Shown: piece by piece, positions 17,837 through 26,124 of the stretch
How positions within the stretch are numbered: position 1 is the first letter of the stretch
Layout: each line of letters starts with the position of its first letter
Origin: Paraglaciecola hydrolytica
GTDB taxonomy: Bacteria > Pseudomonadota > Gammaproteobacteria > Enterobacterales > Alteromonadaceae
DNA: 64,000 nt
Direction of reading: 5' to 3'
Assembly: GCF_001565895.1 (NCBI RefSeq)
Contig: NZ_LSNE01000003.1
Location: forward strand, 367,438 to 431,437
Notes under the pieces: generated by a model
The model's database searches: none
What the model was told of the DNA's origin: nothing
The model's input: the letters and a program-made list of their open reading frames with translations, nothing else
Position numbers and translations under genes: made by a program

Positions 17837-19579
17837 ATGAAGAATATCTTTACGTTTTTATTGTTAGTGTTGTATTCATCTAGTTGTTTGGCCCAGTCAG
17901 CATCGCAGTTTGATATTTTACTCGAAGAAATCTGGCAATATGAAATGTCAGTTAATCCCACTAGCGCGACGGGATATGGGATCCATGATTTTGACGACAA
18001 ACTCTCGGATAATTCACCCGAGGGTTTAGCGATAGAGGATCAACAATACCGTTTGTTTTTATCTCGCTTAAACAAAATTGAAATTACTACCCTTAGTCGC
18101 AATGAACAAATTACTTTATTGATCCAGCAAGAAAAACTACAAAACTATATCGACCAATACCGCTATCACGCTCACTACATGCCACTCACATCAGAGTCTG
18201 GTTTTCATAGTGGTCTTGCATTTTTACCCCGCTCAACGCGCTTTAAAAGCCTAGCTGATTATCAAAATTATCTGACGCGTCTTAAACAATTTCCTAGCTA
18301 TTTTGCGCAACAGATTTATTGGATGAAACAAGGTATTGCAACGGGTTTTGTGCAGCCTAAGGCGGTATTAAGCGGGTTTGAAAATTCAATTAGTTCATTT
18401 ATTCATCCTACACCGCAAGAAAGTGTTTTTTATGCTCCCTTTAAACAATTAGAGACCAGTAGTTTTAGTACAAAAGATAAACTGGATTTGCAACAACAAG
18501 CGGCCGAGGTAATAACAAAACAGGTATTTCCTGCCTATCAGCAATTTTATGACTTTTTTGTCAATGAATACGTGCCTAATAGCAAAAGCTCTATCGCTGC
18601 CCAAGCATGGCCAAATGGTCGAGCCTATTATCAAAACCGTAGTGATCACTACACCACCACAACCATGTCGGTAGAAGATATCCATAACTTAGGCTTAGCA
18701 GAAGTAAAACGTATTCGTGGTGAAATGCAGCAAATAGTTAATCAACTAGAATTTGACGGTAACATTAATCAATTCATTGAGTTTTTACGTACTGATCCAC
18801 AGTTTTATGCCAAAAGTGCTGATGAGCTGATTAAACAAGCCTCGTATATTGCCAAAAAAATGGATGCCAGATTACCCCAGTTGTTTAGCCTATTACCCCG
18901 CATTCCTTATGGCGTGGTGCCAGTGCCAGACAATATCGCACCTAAATACACCACGGGTCGTTACATTAGTCCCACACGGGATGATCAGCCCGGTTATTAC
19001 TGGGTTAATACCTACGCACTCGATAAACGACCATTGTACGCTTTGACTGCTCTTACATTACATGAAGCAGTGCCTGGCCATCACTTGCAGATTTCTTTAG
19101 CATCCGAGATGCAAGATTTACCCAAAGTTAGACGCTACAGCTATTTATCGGCCTTTGGCGAAGGCTGGGGTTTATATTCAGAGTTTTTAGGCCAAGAAGT
19201 GGGTATGTACGAAACGCTCTATGATGACTTTGGTCGTTTGAGCTACGAAATGTGGCGCGCTTGTCGTTTAGTAGTTGATACTGGCATGCATATTAAAGAG
19301 TGGTCAAAACAACAAGCTATCGACTATATGCTCGAAAATACCGCTTTGTCTGAACATAATATTCGTACCGAAGTAGATCGCTATATCTCATGGCCTGGAC
19401 AGGCTTTGTCATACAAAATAGGGGAGTTGACCATCAAACGTTTACGTCTGCAGGCTGAGCAAGCTCTTGGGGACAAATTTGATGTACGCGAGTTTCATCA
19501 GGCTGTATTGGAATATGGCTCTGTGCCTTTATCGGTATTAGAAGAAAATATCGACATCTATATTAAGAGTAAAAAATAA
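17837..19579 (+). CDS. DUF885 family exported protein, probable zinc metallopeptidase
   Basis: A 580-residue exported protein of the DUF885 family, whose members are thought to be zinc carboxypeptidase-like enzymes. The start at 17837 gives a signal peptide (MKNIFTFLLLVLYSSSCLAQ); the frame is open to 17780 but would spoil it. The metal motif HEAVPGHHLQ lies near residue 408, followed by FGEGWGLYSE with a likely third ligand. Peptide specificity is unknown. Periplasmic location is inferred. Confidence 0.85.
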   Translation: MKNIFTFLLLVLYSSSCLAQSASQFDILLEEIWQYEMSVNPTSATGYGIHDFDDKLSDNSPEGLAIEDQQYRLFLSRLNKIEITTLSRNEQITLLIQQEKLQNYIDQYRYHAHYMPLTSESGFHSGLAFLPRSTRFKSLADYQNYLTRLKQFPSYFAQQIYWMKQGIATGFVQPKAVLSGFENSISSFIHPTPQESVFYAPFKQLETSSFSTKDKLDLQQQAAEVITKQVFPAYQQFYDFFVNEYVPNSKSSIAAQAWPNGRAYYQNRSDHYTTTTMSVEDIHNLGLAEVKRIRGEMQQIVNQLEFDGNINQFIEFLRTDPQFYAKSADELIKQASYIAKKMDARLPQLFSLLPRIPYGVVPVPDNIAPKYTTGRYISPTRDDQPGYYWVNTYALDKRPLYALTALTLHEAVPGHHLQISLASEMQDLPKVRRYSYLSAFGEGWGLYSEFLGQEVGMYETLYDDFGRLSYEMWRACRLVVDTGMHIKEWSKQQAIDYMLENTALSEHNIRTEVDRYISWPGQALSYKIGELTIKRLRLQAEQALGDKFDVREFHQAVLEYGSVPLSVLEENIDIYIKSKK

Positions 19580-19596
19580 CGACCTTTATTTAAAAT

Positions 19597-19651
19597 ATAC
19601 CCAAGCTTTCTGACAAACGCTGAAACTCGCATCTTCAGGTTGTTTGGGTAT
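19597..19651. repeat. hairpin repeat ATACCCAA...TTGGGTAT
   Basis: The 8-bp inverted repeat ATACCCAA (19597-19604) and TTGGGTAT (19644-19651) encloses a nested pairing CTGAA/TTCAG. Stem-loops with ATACCC/GGGTAT ends are frequent between genes in Alteromonadales and vibrios. It lies 18 bases after the DUF885 stop and may stabilise or end the transcript. Confidence 0.6.
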
Positions 19652-19778
19652 TGATGTGCGGCCCTAAAGTAAACATAAGCTGTAATCATGCAACAATTTA
19701 CTTTTGTCCCTTATTTAAGTATCGGCTTTATCTAAGGTGTATCATTCTCGTTAAAATCCTCACGATTATGGAAACCTT

Positions 19779-20648
19779 ATGACCCTCAATGAAATTATTG
19801 CTCTATTTGGCATCCCCGTTTTTAGTGTTCAGGATAAGGTGTTTACGCTAGGTGACATACTTATGTTGCCCGCATTTTTACTTGTGGGTTATTTGCTTAT
19901 TAACTGGACTATACGCTTAATCGTGATGCGTATGCGCAGTAAAGGTGTTGCTCCAGATGTGGTGCACCTGGTGCGCCGTATACTGTTTATTCTAGCGTTT
20001 TTAGCGCTATTTATTACTACCCTCGACCTGATTAATGTGCCGATAACCGCCTTTGCTTTTTTATCTGGAGCGGTGGCAATAGGCTTTGGTTTTGGCGCAC
20101 AAAATATTATTAATAACTTCATTAGTGGCTGGATCCTAATGTGGGAACGACCTATTAGAATTGGCGACTTTTTAGAAGTCGACGACGTAAAAGGCAACGT
20201 AGAGGCCATCAATACACGTTCAACTCGTATCCGTCGTACCGATGGTGTGCACATGATGATCCCTAACAGCAAGCTACTCGAAAATACCGTCGTAAACTGG
20301 ACCTTGATGGATAACAGAAGCCGTACAACAATTAGTGTTGGCGTGGCCTATGGCTCACCTTGTCGCTTAGTGGCGAGTTTGATCGAACAAGCGGTTGCGG
20401 AGCAGCAAGATGTATTAAAAGAGCCTGCACCCACGGTTATTTTTGATGACTTTGGCGATAACGCCTTAATGTTTGTCACCTATTTTTGGATGAATGCCAG
20501 CGTCGAAGGGCACCTTAGAATGATCCGCAGCAACATCCGTTTTCGCATAGATGAATTGTTTGCAGAAAACGACATTTGTATTGCCTTTCCTCAGCGAGAT
20601 ATTCACATCGATGGTAATTTAACTGTGCGTAAAGCTGAAATTGAATAA
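19779..20648 (+). CDS. small-conductance mechanosensitive channel (MscS family)
   Basis: A 289-residue inner-membrane channel. Three N-terminal hydrophobic helices (about 25-45, 65-85, 88-110) end in the pore helix with FLSGAVAIGFGFGAQNIINNFISG, then the beta domain WERPIRIGDFLEV and the mixed C-terminal domain (RRTDGVHMMIPNSKLLENTVVNW). This is the MscS core layout, and the length matches. It would release solutes on hypo-osmotic shock. Confidence 0.92.
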   Translation: MTLNEIIALFGIPVFSVQDKVFTLGDILMLPAFLLVGYLLINWTIRLIVMRMRSKGVAPDVVHLVRRILFILAFLALFITTLDLINVPITAFAFLSGAVAIGFGFGAQNIINNFISGWILMWERPIRIGDFLEVDDVKGNVEAINTRSTRIRRTDGVHMMIPNSKLLENTVVNWTLMDNRSRTTISVGVAYGSPCRLVASLIEQAVAEQQDVLKEPAPTVIFDDFGDNALMFVTYFWMNASVEGHLRMIRSNIRFRIDELFAENDICIAFPQRDIHIDGNLTVRKAEIE

Positions 20649-20664
20649 GCTCATGCTTAGACGA

Positions 20665-21255
20665 TTAAATCCCTGCCACTTTAAACAGGTTAATCGGTGA
20701 TTCTATAATAAATTCCACATGTCGTTTTTGCAGGCTGAAATAACACACTAAACCATGGTCGTTTTGTTGCAAATGTACGAAGCGCTGGCAGGCTTGAGTG
20801 CGAGATACTTCATAAGTATCGGCAAAATTAAGCCATTCCAAAGAGTTAGCCAGTGCGAGGTAGTTGGGTTGTAACCAACTAAATTTATCCATAAAACTTT
20901 TGTCTTGATGTAGGCATAATGTCAACTGCTGATGTTGAGCTAAGTTGCAGTTTGCTGCAATTTTTTGCCCTTGCAGGTTTAATTTGAACTCATCCCCCTC
21001 AATACCTAAGTCATGGCATTTTTGCTGTAATTGACTCAGTAACTCAGCGGTTTCTTGCAACATAAAATCATCGGCGGGCTTCAAAAAATGAAGGGCTTTG
21101 TTATCCAGCGATGGGGTAATAGCTAACTGCGGAAAAACGGCGGTCAATATCGCAGAATTTCCCAATCCAGTATGTTGTTTAGTAACTCGCCGCAGGCCTG
21201 TTACGGGAACAATAATCCCTTGAGATAAAAAGGGTGATAACTCAGACACAAACAA
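20665..21255 (-). CDS. uncharacterised protein
   Basis: A 196-residue predicted cytoplasmic protein with no signal peptide or membrane helix and no motif I recognise. It has a Leu/Gln-rich helical middle (ETAELLSQLQQKC) and several aromatic residues near residues 115-165. It converges on the MscS gene with 16 bases between stops. The start at 21255 is the first ATG; the region upstream is non-coding. Confidence 0.6.
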   Translation of the reverse strand: MFVSELSPFLSQGIIVPVTGLRRVTKQHTGLGNSAILTAVFPQLAITPSLDNKALHFLKPADDFMLQETAELLSQLQQKCHDLGIEGDEFKLNLQGQKIAANCNLAQHQQLTLCLHQDKSFMDKFSWLQPNYLALANSLEWLNFADTYEVSRTQACQRFVHLQQNDHGLVCYFSLQKRHVEFIIESPINLFKVAGI

Positions 21256-21532
21256 CTCGCAGATAATAAAAAGCTTAAGTTATTTGTGTAGTACAAGCTT
21301 TGTGCCAGCAAGTTAAAGTCCCATAAAATCATGGTGTTACTATAGGTTATTCAACGCTGCGCCAACTTTCTGACGTGCTATTTATTTCAATTCATAGTTA
21401 ATACATGGCCATCCGACTAACAAGGAGGCAACCATACTTCATGTTTTCTAACACGGCGGAGTGGATTTTACTATCGGTGTATATAAATATTTGATATGTT
21501 ACGTATATGTTTTGTTATGAAGTGTATGCTAA

Positions 21533-21739
21533 ATGGGTATCGTTAAAATTTCTGATGAATTACACGAAGAGTTACGTAAAACGAGCGCTGTTATGCACCG
21601 TTCAATTAATGCGCAGGCCGAATTTTGGATAAAGATAGGCCGCCTGAGCGAGTCAAATCCTAGCTTAACCTTTGCAGAGATTATTCACGCTGAGTTGCAA
21701 CAAAACAGTGTCAGTTTGCAGGTAGTTATCAATGAGTGA
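21533..21739 (+). CDS. ParD-like antitoxin-family protein
   Basis: A 68-residue protein beginning MGIVKISDELHEELRKTSAV, a short beta strand followed by two helices as in ribbon-helix-helix antitoxins, with RSINAQAEFWIKIGRL in the second helix. It fits the ParD_like family (PF11903 type). No ParE toxin follows. Instead its last 8 bases overlap the start of a methionine aminopeptidase gene, so the two are coupled. The upstream RBS is weak (GAAG), and the 277 bases before it (21256-21532) hold no other gene I can support. Confidence 0.75.
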   Translation: MGIVKISDELHEELRKTSAVMHRSINAQAEFWIKIGRLSESNPSLTFAEIIHAELQQNSVSLQVVINE

Positions 21740-22505
21740 TGTCATTATTAAATCCGCGAGCGAAATTGCCTTGATGCGAAAGTCCGGGGAATTGCTTGCG
21801 CAAGTATTTAAAGCCCTTGATGATAAAATAGCTATCGGTATGACCACTTTAGAAATTGATAGTTTTGTTGACGATTACATCGTTAATACACTCAAGGCTA
21901 GGCCTGCGAGTAAAGGTCAATATGGTTACGCATTTTCTCTTAATTCCTCGATCAACGAGGTGGTTTGTCACGGTGTGCCATCAGCGGTTAAACACTTAAA
22001 AGACGGTGATATTGTTAATATAGATATTACCCTAGAAAAAGATGGGTATATTGCTGACAGCAGTAAAATGTACTTGCTGGGGAATGTGTCGCTGGCCGCG
22101 AAAAAGCTTACTAAAGTCACCTATGAAGCCATGTGGAAAGGTATCGAGCAAGTTAAGCCCAATGCAACATTAGGTGATATTGGTTATGCCATTCAAAAAC
22201 ACGCCGAAAGTCATGGGTTTAGTGTCGTCAAAGATTATTGCGGACATGGTATTGGCGAAGAAATGCATGAAGCACCGCAAGTGCTACATTATGGTAAACG
22301 TGGTGTTGGCGAAGTACTAAAAGAAGGTATGACCTTTACGATCGAGCCCATGATTAATCAAGGCACGGCAAAAACCAAAGTCAAAAAAGACCAGTGGACG
22401 GTGGTAACGAAAGACAACAAATTATCTGCGCAATGGGAACATACTATTTTGGTCACCGCCGATAGCTATGAGGTCTTGACCTTACGGGATGAAGAAAAAA
22501 CCTAA
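21732..22505 (+). CDS. map: type I methionine aminopeptidase
   Basis: Removes the N-terminal methionine of nascent proteins; dinuclear metal enzyme. The 257-residue protein keeps the ligand set: CHGVPS histidine, NIDIT and IADSSKM aspartates, CGHGIGEEMHEAP histidine, TIEPM glutamate and WEHTILVT glutamate. It is not in the usual rpsB-tsf neighbourhood and is coupled to a ParD-like gene, so it may be a second Map paralogue. Confidence 0.93.
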   Translation: MSDVIIKSASEIALMRKSGELLAQVFKALDDKIAIGMTTLEIDSFVDDYIVNTLKARPASKGQYGYAFSLNSSINEVVCHGVPSAVKHLKDGDIVNIDITLEKDGYIADSSKMYLLGNVSLAAKKLTKVTYEAMWKGIEQVKPNATLGDIGYAIQKHAESHGFSVVKDYCGHGIGEEMHEAPQVLHYGKRGVGEVLKEGMTFTIEPMINQGTAKTKVKKDQWTVVTKDNKLSAQWEHTILVTADSYEVLTLRDEEKT

Positions 22506-22557
22506 ACCAGATTGTAAGTATTATATCTTGCTTTGAGACGTCTATTGGCTTGGCATT

Positions 22558-23022
22558 TTATGCTTTTGCTGCATCCAGCAATATCGAAAACTCCTTGTCA
22601 CTCACCGGCATTATCGACAACCTATGGCCTTTTTTGACTAAGCCAATCTCGCTGATCTCGGGCATGGCTTTGATTTTTGCCAGTGGTAGTACTTTGGAAA
22701 ATTTCTGTTTGAGTTTAACGTCTACCATCACCCAACGGGGTTTGTCGGGGCTGGCTTTGGGGTCAAAGTATTTTGATTCAGGGTTAAATTGGCTGTGGTC
22801 GGGGTAGGCTTCTTTTACTATTTCGGCTAAACCGGCAATGCCCACTTCTTTGCAGCTTGAATGATAAAAAAACACTTGGTCTCCCGCTTTAACCTCGTCA
22901 CGCAAATAGTTACGGGCTTGGTAGTTACGGATACCGTCCCAGTGTTCGGTTTGTTGTGGTTTAGCCGCGAGATCGTCGATGCTAAAGGCATCGGGTTCAG
23001 ATTTAAATAACCAATAATTCAT
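22558..23022 (-). CDS. EVE domain protein
   Basis: A 154-residue protein made of a single EVE (PUA/YTH-like) domain. Seen: MNYWLFKSEPDAFSIDDL, the WDGIRNYQARNYL motif, GDQVFFYHSSCKEVGIAG, and PRWVMVDVKLKQKF. EVE domains are thought to bind modified bases in DNA or RNA; no partner is evident here. The chosen ATG (23022) is the family start; the frame opens seven codons earlier. Its likely RBS (AGGGT) falls inside a terminator-like hairpin (23031-23058), which could reduce translation from read-through transcripts. Confidence 0.88.
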   Translation of the reverse strand: MNYWLFKSEPDAFSIDDLAAKPQQTEHWDGIRNYQARNYLRDEVKAGDQVFFYHSSCKEVGIAGLAEIVKEAYPDHSQFNPESKYFDPKASPDKPRWVMVDVKLKQKFSKVLPLAKIKAMPEISEIGLVKKGHRLSIMPVSDKEFSILLDAAKA

Positions 23023-23030
23023 CGTAAAAT

Positions 23031-23058
23031 ACCCTGTAAACACTCTGGTTTACAGGGT
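23031..23058 (-). terminator. hairpin between the phytase gene and the EVE gene
   Basis: Perfect 11-bp stem ACCCTGTAAAC/GTTTACAGGGT with a 6-base loop, followed on the minus strand by ATTTT. It is placed to end the phytate operon. The 3' arm carries the AGGG that would serve as RBS for the EVE gene. Confidence 0.75.
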
Positions 23059-23090
23059 AACTGTGATCACAATTTACTTCAATAAGTGAC

Positions 23091-25037
23091 TTATTTGCGG
23101 GCGTTTTGAATAAACTCTGCCAGCTTGGAGCCACTGAGCAACTTAAAGTTTTGTTTGTCGCTGGGCATCACATTATGGCCATCTTGTACCACTAATAATC
23201 CGTGGGGGAATTCACTACCTAAGGGCACAGAGACAATGTCTAGGCCGTCAGTTTCAGAGGCACCATCGATAGCCTTGGCTAGATTCATAGATATTTGAAA
23301 ACTACCCAAATAACGGTTGTTATCTTCCAGAGCAAATACCCCGTAGCTGTTGTTACCTTGACTAGACGCGACTAAAAAACGCTGACCATCAAGGTGATAA
23401 ATGCTCATGCCCTCTACGTCAGCTACAAACTCCTCACCCACTTCAGCGATCAAACGTGGCAGGCTTTTGCTCGGCTGGGCAGCAACTTGCCAAATACCAC
23501 GCGCTTCTTCGCCAAAGTATAATTGACCATTAATATCATCAGCTACACAGCCTTCTGGCTGGCTGGCGACCTTAAATTCGCGCACTAAAGTGCCGCCAAT
23601 TTTACTGTCGTTGTTATTCAGCAAATATTGCTGAAAACGTCCATCAGTATCATTGATAAATACATAATATTTATCCGCTGCCTGATACATGCATAAACCA
23701 TAAACATCGTTTAGATCGGTGGTTATATCATTCAGCCAACTGACTTCGCCAGTGTTAGACTCGATAGCAAATAAACTGATGCTTTTATTGGTGCGGTTAC
23801 TGGCCGCGGCGATGTCAAAAGTACGTCCGTTCAACTCAAATCCATAACGTAAATCCACATTATTAACCCGGCCAATGTCGAGTTGTTGCAGGGTATGACC
23901 TTGTAAGTTGTGCACCATCAGCCCGCGTTTTTTGTTGGTGGCTAAAATGCGACTGTGTTCTGGCTGTTGAGAGTTAACCCAGATAGCCGGATCGTCGGCG
24001 GCATCACCGGCTGAATCTACTGGTGTGGTTTCGCCATCGGCCGGTAATTGGGCAAAAGGCTTAGCTGCGACTAAGGCGGGTGCTAAAGGGATTTTAAGTG
24101 AGCTTTTATAATAGTTGCCCGATTCATCATCGTATAAACCTAATAACACAGCATCGTTTTGCACTAAGCCTATGGTATTTTCAACTGCGGTGTTTTTTGG
24201 CAGGCCATAAAAGCTTGGTTTTTGCTGCCCATCTATCAACCATATACCCTGTTGTTCAGGGGTGCTGAGCAATAAATCTCCATTAGGCAACACATTCACC
24301 GAGGTTAGTTCGCCTTCAAGTGGGCCAAAATCATCTGTGGCGATAACTAGTTCTCTGATTAATTCCGCCTCTGGATCCGCCTTATAACGCCACAGACCAA
24401 TATTACTTTCGACTAAATACAGCGAGTGGCTTTGCTCGTCTACCGCGCAGGATTTAACTTCGGGCACGCCTACAAAGTTTCGCAGTACCACATCGCTAAG
24501 TTGTTGGGTGTTGCCATCTACAATGATACGTTGGGTCACTTGAGCGTGATCGTCGGCAATAAATAATGAACTGTGCCCCTGAGGTAGGGTATACCAACAT
24601 ACCGTTTCAACCCCAGCAGGATGAGAAAAAGAGTCCAGCAAACTAAATTGCTGAGTTTGCCAATCTAAACCTAGGATCACTACCTTGCCACTTTCTTTGT
24701 CTACAGTGGCAATTAAATCATGTTGTTTACCCTCAATCTGTACATTGGCGCGCCAGTCCAGCATTTCAAAATTACCTGCGAACTGACTCAGTGTTTTACC
24801 GCTAGCATCGCTTAATAACAAACCCTGAGTTTCACTGGTGAGTAACCAATAGTTTTGCTGTTGGTGGCGAATAGGAAAAGCCACTTTGCCAGCAATATTC
24901 TGATTAACAGCAAAATCCTGCAAACTCAGTTGCATGGTTTCAGTTGTTGTTTTGTCGTTACTAATTGCTTGCTGATTGGCTGTGCAGCCGGCTAACACAC
25001 CAGTTAAGAGAACTAATCCACCAAGGGTTGTTTTCAT
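23091..25037 (-). CDS. dual-domain beta-propeller phytase, lipoprotein
   Basis: A 648-residue 3-phytase (BPP class) that releases phosphate from phytate in a calcium-dependent way. The N-terminus MKTTLGGLVLLTGVLAGC is a lipoprotein signal (lipobox LAGC). The C-terminal half, from about residue 330, is a full propeller: DDPAIWVN, TNKKRGLMVHNLQG, GRVNNVDLRYGF, EGCVADD and ADVEGMSIY are BPP hallmarks. The N-terminal half is a second, diverged propeller, as in known dual-domain BPPs. It is last in an operon with a TRAP-like phosphatase (4-base overlap) and a TonB receptor. Confidence 0.9.
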   Translation of the reverse strand: MKTTLGGLVLLTGVLAGCTANQQAISNDKTTTETMQLSLQDFAVNQNIAGKVAFPIRHQQQNYWLLTSETQGLLLSDASGKTLSQFAGNFEMLDWRANVQIEGKQHDLIATVDKESGKVVILGLDWQTQQFSLLDSFSHPAGVETVCWYTLPQGHSSLFIADDHAQVTQRIIVDGNTQQLSDVVLRNFVGVPEVKSCAVDEQSHSLYLVESNIGLWRYKADPEAELIRELVIATDDFGPLEGELTSVNVLPNGDLLLSTPEQQGIWLIDGQQKPSFYGLPKNTAVENTIGLVQNDAVLLGLYDDESGNYYKSSLKIPLAPALVAAKPFAQLPADGETTPVDSAGDAADDPAIWVNSQQPEHSRILATNKKRGLMVHNLQGHTLQQLDIGRVNNVDLRYGFELNGRTFDIAAASNRTNKSISLFAIESNTGEVSWLNDITTDLNDVYGLCMYQAADKYYVFINDTDGRFQQYLLNNNDSKIGGTLVREFKVASQPEGCVADDINGQLYFGEEARGIWQVAAQPSKSLPRLIAEVGEEFVADVEGMSIYHLDGQRFLVASSQGNNSYGVFALEDNNRYLGSFQISMNLAKAIDGASETDGLDIVSVPLGSEFPHGLLVVQDGHNVMPSDKQNFKLLSGSKLAEFIQNARK

Positions 25038-26023
25038 TTTTTATTCCTCGCAATTTGATGCTGATAGATCACCTGCCCTGAGGCATTGATAAATTGGGTC
25101 AACAAGGCATTTTTAGTCACAGATACTGCTGCAAAACCCGCTTCTGATTTAGCAAAACGAGTAAATTCTCGCTGGGCAACCGGACGTACTTCTGAGCCTG
25201 CGCCCGATACATAATGAGCCACTGTGGTGCCTTGCGGTTGGTTGTGCTGCAAGTCATGTTCATGGCCTGCATAATATGCATCCACCTTATATTTTTCGAG
25301 TATGGGTTCAAGCACACCACGAATACCATCGGTCGTGCCATAACGTTTACCACTGGAATACAAAGGGTGATGACCGATAACGATAGTCCAGCTTGCCTTG
25401 GTTGTGGCGAGTTTATGTTCTAACCAAGCCAGCTGTTTGGCACCATCTTGTTTTTGAGTTTCGGCATATTTTGCTTCATTTTTATAGTCAGGGTTTAAGG
25501 GATTGGTATCTAAAAAAATCATCAGCACCGAGCTTTTATCGTCGATTGCAAAAGTCTTAGCATAATATTGGTTAGGCATGTTCCAGCGACGGCTGATATT
25601 GCTGTAGTCGATTTGCGCCTGCCAATTGCCTCGATAATCGTGATTGCCTAGGGTGACGTACCAATCTTCAAATAAGTGTGGGCCGTTGTAGATAGTTTCA
25701 TACGAGCTTTGCCAGTAAGGATCATCGACCGAAGCCACGCCATTACTGTAAAAATTGTCTCCGGTGGTCACAATAAACTCACCATCCAATTGCATCATAG
25801 CCACATCCATCCACTTTGCTACCGGGCGTTGTTGGTAATGACCATTCCGACCCCAATCACCCAGAACCAAAAAATTCAGGCTTTTGTCGGGGATGGTTAA
25901 CTGCTGGATTTGATGATTTTGATAGTAGGTTTCATCATAAATTTCTTGCGCTAAGCTTTGGCTAAAATTAAGTGTTAAACAGATAACTAAGCTTATTTTT
26001 AACCATAAGTGTGTAGAAAACAT
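25034..26023 (-). CDS. purple acid phosphatase-like metallophosphoesterase (TRAP type)
   Basis: A 329-residue exported phosphatase. After a signal peptide (to about 25) the five metallophosphoesterase blocks appear in order: LVLGDWGRNG, TTGDNFYSNG, TLGNHDYRGN, VIGHHPLYSSG and YYAGHEHDLQH. This matches tartrate-resistant (type 5) acid phosphatases. It would finish dephosphorylation of lower inositol phosphates or other monoesters. It overlaps the phytase start by 4 bases and follows the TonB receptor by about 100 bases. Confidence 0.9.
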   Translation of the reverse strand: MFSTHLWLKISLVICLTLNFSQSLAQEIYDETYYQNHQIQQLTIPDKSLNFLVLGDWGRNGHYQQRPVAKWMDVAMMQLDGEFIVTTGDNFYSNGVASVDDPYWQSSYETIYNGPHLFEDWYVTLGNHDYRGNWQAQIDYSNISRRWNMPNQYYAKTFAIDDKSSVLMIFLDTNPLNPDYKNEAKYAETQKQDGAKQLAWLEHKLATTKASWTIVIGHHPLYSSGKRYGTTDGIRGVLEPILEKYKVDAYYAGHEHDLQHNQPQGTTVAHYVSGAGSEVRPVAQREFTRFAKSEAGFAAVSVTKNALLTQFINASGQVIYQHQIARNKK

Positions 26024-26124
26024 GTTTTCTCCAAAAAGACTTTAATCACGCGTGTCGTGCATAAAAATGAAAAAAGTGTGTCAGTCCATCTTGGATCAAC
26101 ACACCCTGATTTTAAAACTGTGGT

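Noticed and set aside
21405-21494. 29-codon frame with an AAGGAGG inside it, upstream of the ParD-like gene
   Set aside because: The AAGGAGG lies within the frame; the internal ATG is 12 bases away, which is too far for confidence, and no known family fits.
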